A stretch of DNA of 64,000 nucleotides from Ostrinia nubilalis (lineage: Eukaryota > Arthropoda > Insecta > Lepidoptera > Crambidae). The stretch lies in the NCBI RefSeq assembly GCF_963855985.1, contig NC_087107.1:248001-312000 (forward strand), in the 5' to 3' direction. Under the pieces are notes generated by a model. The model was not told the DNA's origin and did not search any database. It saw nothing but the letters and a program-made list of their open reading frames with translations. Below, in pieces: positions 11,195 through 25,136 of the stretch. Positions within the stretch are counted from its first letter, which is position 1. Every line of letters begins with the position of its first letter. A program made the position numbers and the translations under genes.

Positions 11195-11285
11195 TCATCA
11201 TCATTATTTCAGCTTTTCAGGACGTCCACTGCTGAACATAGGCCTCCCCCAATGATTTCCACAATGGCCAGTTGGTGGCTTGGTG
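11195..11285 (-). mobile_element. RTE retrotransposon 3' end
   Basis: On the minus strand this reads GGGGGAGGCCTATGTTCAGC, then AGTGGACGTCCTG, then a GATGATGATG tail, matching the RTE 3' ends at 2668-2722 and 30190-30230. Only the last part of the element is present. Confidence 0.7.
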
Positions 11286-11310
11286 GCGCCTTCTCATACA
11301 CCCTGTATTC

Positions 11311-11746
11311 TTAAGGCCTCAGCCTCGAGTTTAGCGGGCAGCGGGGCGGGAGCGGCGGCGGCGCGGGAGCGGGGCGGGCAACGCAGACCCGTTCTCGAAA
11401 CAAGCGGGCAGCTCGCGCGGCGCTTTAGCGGCGAAGTGTTGTGTTCGGGGTTGTGTTGTCGAGATAATTGTTTTTATTCGCAAACGAAATGTTTGAACAA
11501 CGGCGACAATTTTATTTCGATTCAAATTTATTCCTAACGCTCGGTTTTTTGTGGGCAAAAGAAGGAGTGCGCTGCCCGCTCGTTGCCCGCTCAAGCGCCG
11601 CTGCCCGCTCGTTGCCCGATGCCGCCCCGCTGCCGCGCCGCTGTTTTCGAGAACCGGTCTATTTGATTTTACGCATAAGATCCTGCCGCTCCCGCGCCGC
11701 CGCCGCTCCCGCCCCGCTGCCCGCTAAACTCGAGGCTGAGGCCTAA
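11311..11746. mobile_element. GC-rich MITE with ~60-bp terminal inverted repeats
   Basis: TTAAGGCCTCAGCCTCGAG at 11311 is mirrored by CTCGAGGCTGAGGCCTAA ending at 11746. The inverted arms continue through GGGCAGCGGGGCGGGAGCGG for about 60 bases. The arms are extremely rich in G and C in an AT-rich region, while the core (about 11455-11560) is AT-rich. Open frames on both strands (11280-11746) only reflect this composition and are not genes. Confidence 0.85.
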
Positions 11747-14700
11747 CAGTTAACCACTCAGTGGGTCATTTGCCATCCCATAACTTCCCAGCACTTGCGT
11801 AGGTCCGCCCGCTGTCGCCTTCACTGTGTTTATTGTATCAAGCTATCGCCAGCGCGGTATTGTTACCATGTCGTCGCTTAGTGATGAGAATAAGTATTAC
11901 TTTTAATTGATAGAAAGTTTATTTATGGTTTGATAACACTGTAAATTTGTACTCGACGTAAGAGGTATGGTAGACGTATTCGGTATCTCGGTTTTGTTTT
12001 TTAAATCATCAAGTGTTTAAATAAAACATCTCTATTTAGTAGTTATATTTTGGAACCTTTAGTCATTTCAGCAATAAAAACTCATAAAAAAACTCATAAA
12101 ACTCATTTATTTCTGTAAATAGGCTTTAAAAAAACACTTTTACTAATAAATAGAAGAATTTTTAATAATGAATAGAGTCAAGAGAAAGGTATAATAATAT
12201 GTTTAATACACAGCAGCAGTGCTGTAATTATTATTAAAAAAAATAGCAGAATCGGGTCGGGTCGCCCTATAAAAATAAACAGTGAAACCTACTAAAAAAC
12301 CTGACTTTAATATTACATAAATAAAGAATTTTGATGATTTTCATAGATTACAATTAACAGATAACAAATTCCAATTTAATCAATCATCCCTCATTTACCC
12401 GCATAATTTTTTTGTTCCTGTGTCCAAATGCCGAATAAATTGCGATCGATTATTCGGAGACCGCAGCTGACTCGGCCGAATGGTAATAATCGGGAATCGG
12501 GACGGCATCGATTCGTATTAATGAGTCGACATTTGTTTCCACGAGTTTTCTGGATTGGGGATTATTCCGGATCTCATTTTTACATAAAAAGTTGGTCAAA
12601 AAGTAAAAAATAATTGTTTTTACACGGATTTCCTACTTTTTTTGTACCAGGAACCAAGTTTGTGGTTTTATACAGAAACGTTAAGCATTTATGTAAATGT
12701 AATTTCCTGCCAAAAGCATTGGTCACACCTAAAAGGATCTTGGAAAGCGTATACGATTAGATTTCTATCAGTAATTTAAGTAGAATGCTGACCGTCACGC
12801 AACAGTCCAAGAAAGTGTATAATAGATGTTATGTCTTCTAGATAGTTCACAACACCCACTATCAGGGGCCCAAGTTATGATTATTGGCAATAATAACTTG
12901 ATTGTCGATGTTGCTCAAATTGAGGCCGAAATGCCAATGGTTGCATTGTTAAGTATAGGGGTAAGTTGTTTCCTTGTGGCTTGTTTGGAGCGGTGTAATT
13001 TCGATTTATTATTAACACTCCGTGCGGTGCGAAAGTTCTTCGCTTAGGAATGTGTCTGCGAAATTGTAGACTATGTTCATATTAAATTGAGCAAAATATG
13101 GATTTACTTACCTAATATTATTACCTAGTTATTTTGATACCTATCCTTTGTGAGATTAAAAGCCAATAATGCCATCTTAATGAAAAAGCTCCTTTTTAGG
13201 GAACCCATATCAGTCCTCCGTATGAAACTTAACTTTTTGTAAAAAAGCACGGCGTTTACAATAGTCATAATTATTCTTATATTATAATTAGTACCTATTC
13301 ATTGAATAAATACAGCCATTAAAACTCTCAACGACTCGGAATAAGGACCCCTGAGATATCGCGGCGATATTTCGCGCGTCATCGCTGACGCGTATTTGGG
13401 CATCATCGGATCATTCCTTTTCTTGCCTAATTTATTTCGACTGCGGTTTCTTTGCCGCGAGGCCCCAACATCGATGTTATAAATGATAAAAATAAACTCA
13501 TTTGTATATTGAGACAGCACTTTTTTGGAATAATAGCCCTCGAATATTTGTTACGAGAAACGATATGAGTGATTGTCACATAATTTCATGTCACACTAAT
13601 GCTCAACAAACAATTTTTGTGTCAAATTTTAAGTACCTAGTTAAATAAATATTATAGTTTCAAATATGACGGATTATTATGATTTAAAATACCGCTATTC
13701 GCATATAATACTAATGTTTTATTACAGCTCTAAAATTGATGTTATTACACAGGAAGATTCTCAGGCTTAATTAAATTAATGGAAAGCTCGTTCTAAAGTA
13801 CCAGAATTACCTGCCTCTTGATTGAGGACCTCACTCGTTTTATGCCATTCCATAATACCACAGAGAGTCATAATTCCCGGGCATCAAGACTCACGGCACC
13901 ATACAATTAGAGCAGAACATTTCCGTAATGCGCTCTGTGGCATGTCGCCTCACCCGATAATCAGCGAGAAATAATTTCTAATCAAAATCCAGAGAACACT
14001 TCCTAGGGATAAATCTTTTGCTCAAACATGGGATCTAACTACGCTCGGTAATCCCCAAAGGATTATACGTCTTAGGTGCTCAGAATATGGCTCAAATTGG
14101 GGGAGGATCAGCGGAATTGATAGTTAAGGCGTTGATTGCGCAATAGATCGATGCATATGCATCGAAATTGCCCATGATACTCAGACCGTCGTCTGCCATG
14201 AATATTCACACCTCGTTCCCGATACTTAAAACATGTGCCTTCTCAATAAATGCATTCATGCTAAATCCTAGATGCTTGGAATTTGAAGCTTTTGTTGTCT
14301 ATCATGGTGAGATCGGACCACACAAGGATATCTTGATCCGCTTCTCTATTTCACAATTTTTTGAACAGACTTCCAACATTATTATGCGAACTACCACTTA
14401 TTTAAAATAATAATATTCTGTGCTTAACCAGGGGCCTCTTTGTAAGTTAAAACCTTCATCACGAATGGCTTAACCCTGAAACCAAAGTGGCATGTCTTTG
14501 TTTTGACGAATAGGCCTGAGGTTGCGGTTCCAATTGACGATCGTAAACCATGACTATTCTAGCCATTAGTCACACCATTAAATGGTTAAAGAATAAATTA
14601 TCTCTAGTCTTACTTCGAGTAGTAGGTAGTTCTATTATTTTATTAATATCAGGAAGAGGGCAATTGATAGAACAGCACATAGCTTGCCAATTACGACCTC

Positions 14701-16697
14701 CAGGTAGTTAAGTAAAGTATTCAGAGCAAAGAAGGAAATTATCGAGTGAAAATAAGAGGTTGGTGAAATATTTTAATCGATTTTGCTCAGGAATTACAGG
14801 GTGTTTATCGGAATAAACCATGGCTTGGATTCCTTCTGCCGGTAATTTGTTGTAACTGGCTGGTAGGCTTTATGTCGCCGAAGAGAAAAAATAACTATGT
14901 GGTTAACGCCGCGTGTGTTGACTGCGAAGAATGATAACACTGCCGACTTTCGAGAATGGTTCCCACGAAACTCGTTAGCTTGTAATTCTGGGAGATTAAC
15001 GACGTCACACTACCTCAAGTAGTTACTACAATTTGCAGCTCATATAATTTTTTCATACATTCCGTATGATCGGCCACTGGTAACGTCTAAGCAACAGTAC
15101 TTACTAAAAAAAATACTAATCTATAAATGTACTTTATAAAACTTGTTGTCACACCAAGTGCTTTTCTTATCGCATAATATGGATTGAAACTCTTTTCTCA
15201 TGTTGTCAACATTTTTTTTTAATTTTTGACCTGGCTCCTTTCGATCAAAAGCTTTTTCTTTGCCAAAAAATACTTATATCTAGAAAAAGGTTATCGTTAA
15301 GTATACAGGTGCCGTTATAACTGTTATGTCCCATAGGAGCTCTAAACCTGAAGACAAAGAGTGATAAAGAAGGTGACAGACAGTTTGATTAGAATTTACC
15401 AGCTTGAATTAAATTGATTCTATAAAAATGCAAATTCTATGTCTTTTGGGGTATAGATGCTTAAGACGGCTTGATCCAATACCAGAACTATTAGAGCCCA
15501 CGCGAAACGCAACAATGTAGACAATCGGTATTGGTGTTCGATAAACAAAAGTTGTAAACGATTCAATTGCTCAATTCAATTCAACAACCAGTTCTTGGAC
15601 ATTAAACTGTGCAGCAGAAAGAGCTTTTAGTTCGGAATCACATTCTCGGCCATAAAAGATACGATAAATACATGTAGGACTTTGACAGATTATCCCGAGG
15701 AACTTTGTATCGGTTGAATTAAGCTGAATTTCCATATTACCGTTACAGGTTGCCTTTGAAATAGGTTTGCATACACTTGAGATCCTCATTGGATTAGAAA
15801 CCGAATTGGTTTGGTTATAAGGGTCTTAATGCAGCGGTTCAGGCTGTGACTTGTGGACAGTCGCATGCGCAAGTTGTTCAAGTACTTTCATTACCATATC
15901 AGCTTCATTTGCATTGGTTAATAACTTAATTCCGCTTGTTTGGCGACGCTAAGGGAGACCACACACGAGGGCTCTGTATAAGGCCGTCATTACATATTTC
16001 TCGGTCGAGCGTCTTTTGTTCGGCGAATTTGGGAGTACTTGATTATGCTGTTTTTATTAAAGATAATTATTGTAATTATTTTAGTTTGCAGCAACATGTT
16101 GAAAGGCAAAATAATTTATATTACGAGAACACTGAAAATGTATTAATTGATTTTAACACGCGCGGGTGGCACACGTTTCAATTAATAATACTCGTTTTAA
16201 AATTTAATTGATATGATAAATAAAATGGTGAGCTGGGCCCGACTCGCGAATGTTATGAATTTTAATACTAAAGTTAAGTATTTAACTGCTGTAGGTTAGT
16301 TGACATCAGAGTATGTTTGAAATGTTTGTGGTGGTTGAAAAATTAAACTTTATCGACATTCAACTGCTCAACCTTTTTTTTATATTATACGTGGCCTCAT
16401 TACTTACTTCTTCTCTTCATTTCATGTTCAGAAAATGAGATCAGTTCAGTCAATCAGCAGTTCTGAAATAAAACGTCTGCGAATCGAAATCCAGTTCAAA
16501 CACATTCTATCGGAATATTTTCCTGAATAGAGAATTCAAATTGCAACTAGTGATGTTGCTCGATGGGTAAATATCGATAACCGTTTATGTGATGAGAGTG
16601 GCGTGGTAAAGAGCAAAGGTTTTGATTGTTTCTCAATGACTAAGGTTTAAAATGTACCTCACTGTGTAAGATATTCATAAATAACTTTAAAAAAAAA
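11747..16697. other. Intergenic DNA, nothing recognised
   Basis: About 5 kb of AT-rich sequence. Open frames are all under about 95 codons and match nothing I know. I see no tRNA, rRNA or clear repeat. Confidence 0.4.
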
Positions 16698-17129
16698 AAC
16701 CGACTTCAAATGCGTGAACACAAATAATACCTATTCAACAAAAAAATAATCGTTCAAATTGGTTCATAATCGGCGGAGATATTGCGTATAAAAAAGTTCA
16801 TCCCCAATTTTCCACCCTAGGGGGTGAAATATTTTCTTCAAATTCGCATGAAACCACCCTTTTGATAATACCTATTCAAAAAAAAAAATATTTAAATTGG
16901 TTTATAATCGGCGGATATTGCGTATAAAAAAGTTCATCCCCAATTTTCCACCCTTGGGGGTTGTTGTTTTATTATTAAATTTAAATGGGACCACCCTTGA
17001 GGTATTACCTATACGCCGAAAAAAGATTTGTTCAAATCGGTTCATAATTGGCGGAGTTATCGCGTAACAAACAGAAAAAAAAAACATACTGGTCGAATTG
17101 AGAACCTCCTCCTTTTTTTGAAGTCGGTT
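16698..17129. mobile_element. Dispersed TIR repeat (AACCGACTTCAAA ends), copy 1
   Basis: AACCGACTTCAAA at the left is mirrored by TTTGAAGTCGGTT at the right. Inside are repeated modules with ATTGCGTATAAAAAAGTTCA and CCCCAATTTTCCACCC. A second copy lies at 37316-37720. A 61-codon minus-strand open frame recurs in both copies, but only because the repeat recurs. Confidence 0.8.
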
Positions 17130-18561
17130 GAAAAACAGGTATAAATAACCTTCCTTCTGGCGTAGTCAGAAATAACAAATTTCTTTGCATTGAAAACTTT
17201 TATGAGACTTTTCTATAACTAAAAAATAACTATATTGCTAAAATATATTGACGCTATCTTATCTATTTCTATCAATGATGTCGCAGTTATAAAAATAGAT
17301 TTTAAAGAATAAAATATCGCCATCGATATTTCAACGTCACTAATAAATCCGAGGTACAAAAGTATCAGAGTTTCACATTGAAATATTCCCTTTGGTTTGC
17401 TTTTCCAAGTTAAACTTATTTTTATTAACTCCGCGTTACAGTTTTCAAACTTTAGAGAAATACGAGTGTAGCGAGCGAACTTGTATGCTTATTCACGTGC
17501 ATTTTATATTTCATTATGTAAGCGCGAGTTGATTAGGGAATTAATATGCTGTTTTTGTTTATAATAATTATAAAAATAAATTATTTACTTACAATAGAGC
17601 TTGTTACTGAAGGTTGGACATAAAAAACATGTTCTACGTTGCAAGTAAAACCATGTTTGCATGATCAATTGCCAATGAGTGCACTACGAATGGGAAATAG
17701 AATTAAATGTTTTCGATACAATTTCTTCGTTAGACAACATAAATTACCTAACCTACTTACCCAATACGAAGTACTAGTAAGTACTTATTCTGTGCTACTA
17801 CGTTACTTAATTGCTATATCAATTTTATGTCCGTCTTTGCATCTAAAAATAAGAAAATGAATCATGCTTCTCAAAATATCGTGTTCGTCCGAAACATCAA
17901 CCTACATAAGGCAACATAATCGAATTACATCAAGTGTCAAAATCGATAAAACATCGCGATCGTGAACTTGACCTGCGAGTTGCGACACGGTATCGATGCA
18001 TCGCGTTCATATCGACACGAGAATCGATATTTTGACGAGACCGCAACACGTTTGTCACGATCACGAATAATTTTGGGGTTGATACGTATCAAAATTGAAA
18101 TTAACCGCATTAATTTAGTTCGTTTGTTTTTTAGCGTCGAAATAACACAAATTTTGAAGGAAATTTCTTAGGGATTTAGAGCTTTTATGTTAAAAGTTCA
18201 ACTGGTCTATAATCAACTTTGTTTATCCTGAAATTAAACTAATTCCAACGGACGAAGGAAAAGTCTTTCCGATCAAGTCTGAATTCCTAATCTGAAGCTT
18301 TTGTTATATTCTTGGTAGTAGGCTAAGTAAAATACTTCATTACCCAACTTGAGTACCTTAGTATTAAAATTTAAAGCCGCTCGTTTTTCTCCGAATTTTT
18401 CCTGTAAGCAAGTAGGTACTCGTAGTGAGAGTAGAACGTAGAGTAGGTAAGTTTTTAGGTGTATTATAATACGAGTACTATGGATGTTTATCATATTTAA
18501 GTAGGTACATGCTATCTGGTATAAGTACCAGCTATGCTTAGTTTGCGACTAGATAGTGCTG
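17130..18561. other. Intergenic DNA with a possible receptor site
   Basis: No gene. TCGTGAACTTGACC at 17960-17973 is repeated exactly at 18817-18830; see the findings. Confidence 0.4.
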
Positions 18562-18678
18562 TATACAGGGTCTTTCCTGTAAGGTGTCAAGCCGGATACA
18601 TAGCGGTGAAACCTATAGATTTAATCCACACCTATCACCTGCCTTCGGCATGACACCTTACACGAAACACCCTGTATA
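18562..18678. mobile_element. Small MITE (TATACAGGGT ends)
   Basis: TATACAGGGTCTTTCCTGTA at the left pairs with the right end ACGAAACACCCTGTATA. The arms continue through AAGGTGTCA and TGACACCTT. It is 117 bases long and non-coding. Confidence 0.8.
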
Positions 18679-20659
18679 AAAGTCCTTCAATATTTATTTA
18701 CCTCTATTTATTTAAGTAACAATGAGATAGTAGTGATTATGTTTTTAATGGCTTACAAAATGTAAAGATGGGCACTCTCCGTTAATGTATGTGTCAAAAT
18801 AATCGGTCGGAGCATCTCGTGAACTTGACCCGGTCGTAGCACTCGTATCGGCCGATCGGTCGGGTCAGACGAACCGCATCACGACCGCTCAGAACGGACG
18901 AGCGGATGTTATTACATGTAACAACTAATATTTGTTCAAACGGAGTGTATTCACAAGATAGTGTAGGTAGGTATTGATCACATACTAAACTTCGAACTCC
19001 TCCTATGTTCTTCTGATTAATTTCGTTGCGGTTGTTGACAGTTTAACTTACCCCCGGGACAAACTTGACCTTCACTGGTTGGGTTTTTACTGGCGGTCAA
19101 GATGTAGATCCTGGCTACACAGGAGTTGCAGCGGTGGGAACGAGAGGTGGGAATAGTCCCGTATACATAAACTAATTTTAGATTGACTTAAAAAGATTTT
19201 TCAGCTTTGACTTCTATATTTTGAAAGCCATAAATCTAGCATAATGATCAGTAAGAAGTCCTAAGTAATAATTTAGATATATCTTTACTCGACCCGCCAT
19301 CATCTGAACATAGCCTTAATATCTACACTGTTTATTTGAAAGGCCCAAAAACTTAGGGTACAAAAATTTAACATTTCTGATATTTATCACATTACCCATC
19401 TTTATCACAACTTTTTTTCAAAATCCAACTTAGTGTAGGTAGGTGTAGGGTAAGTATAAAATCTGTAACAGTCTTTGAGATTCTAAGAAAAGTTTACGAG
19501 TAAATGTCACATGAAATGATGTGAAACTCGATGTATATTTTGTTTTCCAAGATAAATCCGAGCTTTACAACTTCTGCCGTAGAGTCTGTATTCTGAATGA
19601 AAAAACTTTGTCTGCTGTAGGGCTATTCAAAGCTCCACAGTGGAAAATGGCTTACAACATAGAGACATAGAGAAAGAAAGAAAGAAAGAAAAAGTACCAA
19701 AATCCTTACTAAATAAAGTAACAACTAAACATAAATGATATTTGCTCAGTATAAGCCATGACGGCAGAGAGCGCGTCTTGCATTCTGCGGATGCCAGTTG
19801 AGCAAAAGGCCCGTCCAAGAACAAATCGGTCAACAAGAATAATAATTCTAACTACTACAATAATGAAAATGTTTACTTGGCTGATTCTAACTCCGTTCAA
19901 AAATTTAGTTACTTTTCTCAGCATGGGACGCACATAAAGGTAAAACTTGTAAAAATAAAAGTACTGATGAAACGTAGCAGTCTTGACCTAATCTATAGCG
20001 AGTGTACCTTCTCAATGAATTTGGACTACGGCCAAGTTGAACAGCGATCAACTTCTGAAACTTCCAACTAACAAGGGTTTACTGTTATTATTATGATAAA
20101 ACCTCGTTTTTACATTTTGCTGGACAATTAAAACTCGTAACTAGGGGGAACTTCTTGATAAAATAAAACTAAGGTTACTAAAAATAGAGAGCCAAAAATA
20201 AGTGATAAACGTTACGAATTTTCATGAAATTTTCTCTTGTTAAATAAGTAAGGGTTTAATTTCAAAGGTATCACTCAATTTCGGAGTAGTAGGTATGTAT
20301 TAATATTAATAAGCTGAGATTAGGTTCTAAATAAACATGACACATAAACTTTACTCACTAATTAGCTTGACAGACTCATCTTTCACGTAGGTACGGTAGT
20401 CTCAAAATAAATGACTTTTACCTGAAACAAAAATAATTACTAAATTAGTTGTTGTGTTACATTTAAGTAGGTATTATGTGTTTTAGCAAAATAGTCCATA
20501 GTTGGGAAAGTCCTGTTGTCGAAACACATATCGCCGAAATGTAGGTGAAAGGTTACGGCGAATTTCCCAGAAAAGAAACATTCTGTTGGTATCAGTGCAA
20601 GCAAATTTTAGTTTGGTACGCTGAGGCTGAGGCTTCATTCCATGCTTTTTATTGTAAGA
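18679..20659. other. Intergenic DNA
   Basis: No gene recognised. A short AGAA microsatellite lies at 19671-19693. Confidence 0.4.
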
Positions 20660-20663
20660 CTAA

Positions 20664-21172
20664 TGAAATGAAACACTCTTGTAGGTTGTTCTAACTTGTA
20701 TTTCAGCACCACTGATTTACACAATTCCGACATTATGACGTCATCTTAATAGTACCTCTTGCTTTGAACGCTCAAATCGAACTGACTGTCCAGCGGCATG
20801 CCAGCGATAAGGTAACTTCCCCTTCCATCAGCGAAAGTCGACCGGTTCAAAACGACTTATCGACGGCATGCTCCGGAACTAGTCAAATGCAATACTTATT
20901 TCATAATTAGCTGTTTTCTTAATTTTTAAAATACTAAAATGTATACAATAAAAATCTAAAATAATTAAATGAAATAATAAATATGAAATAATTGGATTTA
21001 ATACAAAATAAATTCTAAAATGCCTAGGAAGTAATCAAATAAAGTATTTTAATTTAATAACGGGTTTTTGGGTTCTTCTAAAATACAATACAAATACTAA
21101 AATTGTTGCAATAACTATTTAAAAGTAACCAATTATCGTATAAAATACAATATAAATTCTAAAATCATTACA
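20664..21172 (-). repeat. LTR, copy 1 (3' LTR if the element is on the minus strand)
   Basis: 509 bp starting TGAAATGAAACACTC and ending AAAATCATTACA. By eye it is identical to 26212-26720. On the minus strand it contains ACAGTCAGTTCGA, which fits an arthropod initiator, a plausible transcription start. Confidence 0.9.
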
Positions 21173-24100
21173 TTCGGCCATCCGACACCGTGATGCCTCC
21201 CGGCATTCACGTCTAATAAGGATTTATTCTAAAATCATTAATATTACTTTTCAAACAATATTACAATATGAAGCATATAAATAGTAGAATGATAAACAAT
21301 TCTATGACAACTTGTTAACAAGTGTTTTAACATTAATAATGCATTTTAGAAACTATTCTTCATATTAAACCAGTAACAAATGTTAAGGGAGAAAAATCTT
21401 GTAGGCACTTATACACACTATACATTTTCACCTAATCTATATTATTCGTAATGACTTATTTTATAACCAATAACGGATATTTGCATGAAATTCAGATATT
21501 AATCGTATTACTTTATAATTTTCTCAAAACTACCATATCGAAGATATTGGAAACTTCTCTTTTTAAATCCAAATTTTTATTTCACATAAATACACGTCCA
21601 TTAGATGTTAGTACATAATCAATTTAATTACAGTGTATCTTGCCATGACTGCCATGTGAAAGTTATTAAGTTTATAAGAACATGTCAAAACGTTAATATT
21701 ACGAGTAAGTATATCCAATTATATCCATTTGTAACCGTAATCTGGCAAATAATGAATTATGGTCACGATTTATGATTAACACTAAAGGTACTTTCGTCAG
21801 AATTATGTATTCCTAAGGCCTTAACATAATTTTCTTCTTTACAAATTTTCCAAGTTTTTGAAACCAATAGGTACAATTACAGTGTCCTTATATTATGTGT
21901 TTCTGAATGTCTGTGATGCTCGATTTCATCACGATAAGCGCAACATATTTGCCATCTAGCTGTACGTGGGACCACTAAAAATAATTTGATAACCTTACTG
22001 TATCTGCTATTTGAAGAGATTACGATGTTTGGATGGGTTGTCAGATTCTATGACTGAATTTTGGTGTTTGGACTATTCGCGGAACTAAATTTCTTCTCCT
22101 TTTTTTTTAACGTGGTTCTTAAGGCAGCATAACCAGTAGAAACTTTTAAGTCGTAAAAGACATACCTTTTTTTTTAGCACACACACCACAGCTAGTGTCT
22201 CTAACTCATAGAAGTTGTCTTTCATTGAAGATGTCTTTCCTCAGGGGTCGTCTGTCTGTGGGTCGACTAAAGTAAGTGACTGCTACAGAACTTTGAAGAC
22301 TTTTCTCTTTATCATCAAGATCTGACTTAAATATGATTTAGAGTCCTGAATAATATTGATAATCATAGCATTGGATCAAGTTAGTCATCTATGGTTTTCT
22401 GAACCCTTTTCCCTTTTGTAATGACATAAGTGGTAATGGTGGTATTTGCACATTCTTTTTCATCCTGACATCAAAGACTGCACGTGTACGTCCTATCTCA
22501 GTCAGATTTATAGCAATACAATCGCGATAATTTCACAAAAGAGTATAAAGCTTATCTAACTAACCAGAACATGTCGGAACTAAGTCCGGGCTTGGTCATA
22601 ATATCAGCTCTATCGAGAGTATCCATAGCTGAGGGGTCTTTTACAATTCGATTTACATGACATATTGGACATGCTCCAAAAAGCATTGAAGTAGCTATTA
22701 AAATATTTGCTTTAAGTGTTATTGGACTAGGAGACAAATTACCAAAAACGATTTCACCTTTGCCGTTGTGAATTAAAAAGGCTCTTTTAAACACCCGGTA
22801 CTTGGCCCCCTGTTTAATTTACATACATAACATACAAAACAAACAAATGTGACAAACAAAATTCCACGCGGAAGAACCCTCGGCGGAAAGCTATTCGCAT
22901 TATAAAATATCACTTGAAAATATAGAACCGCCTAAGGCGGGAATCGAACCCACGGCCTTAAGCTCGCCAGGTGTCAAGTTATTTTAAAAATTTAAATCGA
23001 AAGGCAACTGTAAACGCCAGAAACTATCCTCTGTAAAACTAGAAATTTATGTTAACTGGTATTCACTTGTGTCCGTCATTTTCGTGGCTCTCGAAAATAT
23101 TCTGACCAGGAATTTTATAGAATGTCAGTATTCAAAACCGTGAGAAATTGCAGTTGCGTGAAGTTTTGACCAATAGACGTGTTGACACCGCCAGTTAATT
23201 GACGTACTTTTAAAAACTGTCAAATCAAACTCCCATAGATTTCGTATGGCACGACAAGCAAGTGACGTCGCTATTTTGTGAATTTAATCAAACTACTTTT
23301 CTTAATTACAATGCGACCAAAAATGATAATTTACAGGTCATTACAGATTAATTAAGCTTTCAAGATCAGAATGTCTTTAATAAATTGTAATATTGAATCA
23401 ATATCGGTGTCAAATCGTCCATTGTCAGTGAAGTCTGCTATACATCATCAATAACTAACACTTCTATAACAGCGTCAATCTCATCAACATTTTTGTTTAT
23501 ATTAGCTCTATACTTAGAGGTATGACTGATGATTGACCACAACTTTTACAATTGGAATTGATATTGAAATGATCTGCCAAACTATACTTAGTTTCAGCAT
23601 CGGTTTTGTGTCAACAAGTGCACTCACTACCAACACTTAAAAGGATTTTTCATTTACCAAAACAGTCTCATAAATTTTTTTTTGTCATAAAAATAATTAC
23701 GTAAAACATCCTTTCAAGTAGCAGGATTCAAAATTTCCTCTAACAGACGTCCGTAGTTCTCTTAGCTAAGCCAATTAACATTTGCAATGTCTAAGTCAAA
23801 GACAAAATTATCTTATTTGCATTAGCTATTATAATAGCGCTCACAAAATTGTCATAAAATGAAAGACTACTAAAAGAAAAACTTTAAACTTCTGCTCATT
23901 ATGGAACCTTGACGTTTCATATCTTTTGATCTACCAAAAAAAAATGACTAACCTAACCTATGAAACCTTGGTACAGGTACTAAGTTCCTTTTATAGTTAC
24001 AAATTGCATGACTTTTTTTATGACTTCTTACAGTAATATAATATTATGTTTATTTGAGCTCGCTAACTGATGTAGTTAGTTCTTTGAGAAAACTAAATTA

Positions 24101-25136
24101 GAAGAAAAAGCTTAATTCAACTAGAAACTACCTATCTACGTCAGACTAATGTAATCAGAGGTCAGAATAATTCGAAATATATTTTTGAAGTGGAATTATA
24201 GATCTATAGACAAGATATTGTACTTGGCAAAAGAACCTACCGAAAGTCCGAACCGACGACAATTTTAAAATAAACGAACAATTAAATAATTCACTTTACT
24301 TGTGTAAAAATATTTAAAAAAATAATTTTTTTTTAGCACATTTACTTTAACGTTAATTTAAACGTTATAATCGAATACTTTATCATTACCTTTAATTATT
24401 ACTATTAAAGATTTACTACATAAGCTAATATTCCCATTTTACTGTAGGTATGCGTAATATTTCATAATGTGTGCGCAATAAAAAAAACTACCAATAAAAA
24501 AATAGGCACTTTTCTTCACTAGAGTCTACCAGAAATTTTACGAACCTCATGTGGCACTGCTCTTTCAGTAGAGCTGGAAGAAGATGAGCTCCTTCGCGTA
24601 TTTTTCTTCAACCTTGGCCCCATAGAAGACGATCGTGGTGGCGCCTACTTACTGGACGACGACGACAACTTCGTCCGCTTAGCACGCTTATTTCATCGTC
24701 AGCTGACGGGTGTCCCTGGCGGCATACGAGCTCCATCTTCAGTAGCCGTTGTACTCAACTGTGAAATAAAGTACTCGACGAAATAAACTGTGTCTGACCA
24801 GCATCAACTCAACATCATATGGAAGCTATGTTCATGTTATATTAAGCAAAAGTTTGATTTGTGTCTTTTCCAAAAATCTAAATCTCAAAAAATAAATCTA
24901 AAAAAATCTTTTGTTTGATAATTAATATTATGCTCCCTGAGCAAAGTGTAGTAAAATACCATTGTGACATGTTTCTATTATACATATGCATCATAAATAA
25001 AGATTTTGTATTTATACTTGTATTTTATTCAGTGCAACCTTCACACACAACTCATGTGACAACTGGACGGCTTGCTTGTTATGTCAGTAATAGAAGGCTT
25101 TTCATTCTAGAGACTATCCTAAACAATGGGACCCTT
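21173..25136 (-). other. Interior of the LTR element, largely non-coding
   Basis: No retroviral-type domain on either strand. A minus-strand 42-codon frame (24608-24736) starts MELVCRQGHPSADDEISVL and ends in an arginine-rich stretch. It could be a leftover of gag, but this is a guess. The opposite strand is also open over about 88 codons with acidic composition. A SINE-like fragment lies at 22924-22978. Confidence 0.5.
22924..22978 (-). repeat. tRNA-derived SINE head fragment within the LTR element
   Basis: The minus strand contains CGTGGGTTCGATTCCCGCCT, which includes a perfect B box GGTTCGATTCC. The neighbouring GCCTAAGGCGGGAAT is shared with the SINE at 56773-56892. Confidence 0.5.

Noticed and set aside
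11280..11746. Open frames of 85-92 codons on both strands
   Set aside because: They lie in the GC-rich MITE arms, where stop codons are rare; alanine- and arginine-rich with no domain.
16902..17087. Minus-strand frame similar to one at 37487-37735
   Set aside because: The similarity is between two copies of a dispersed repeat; no start context or domain supports coding.
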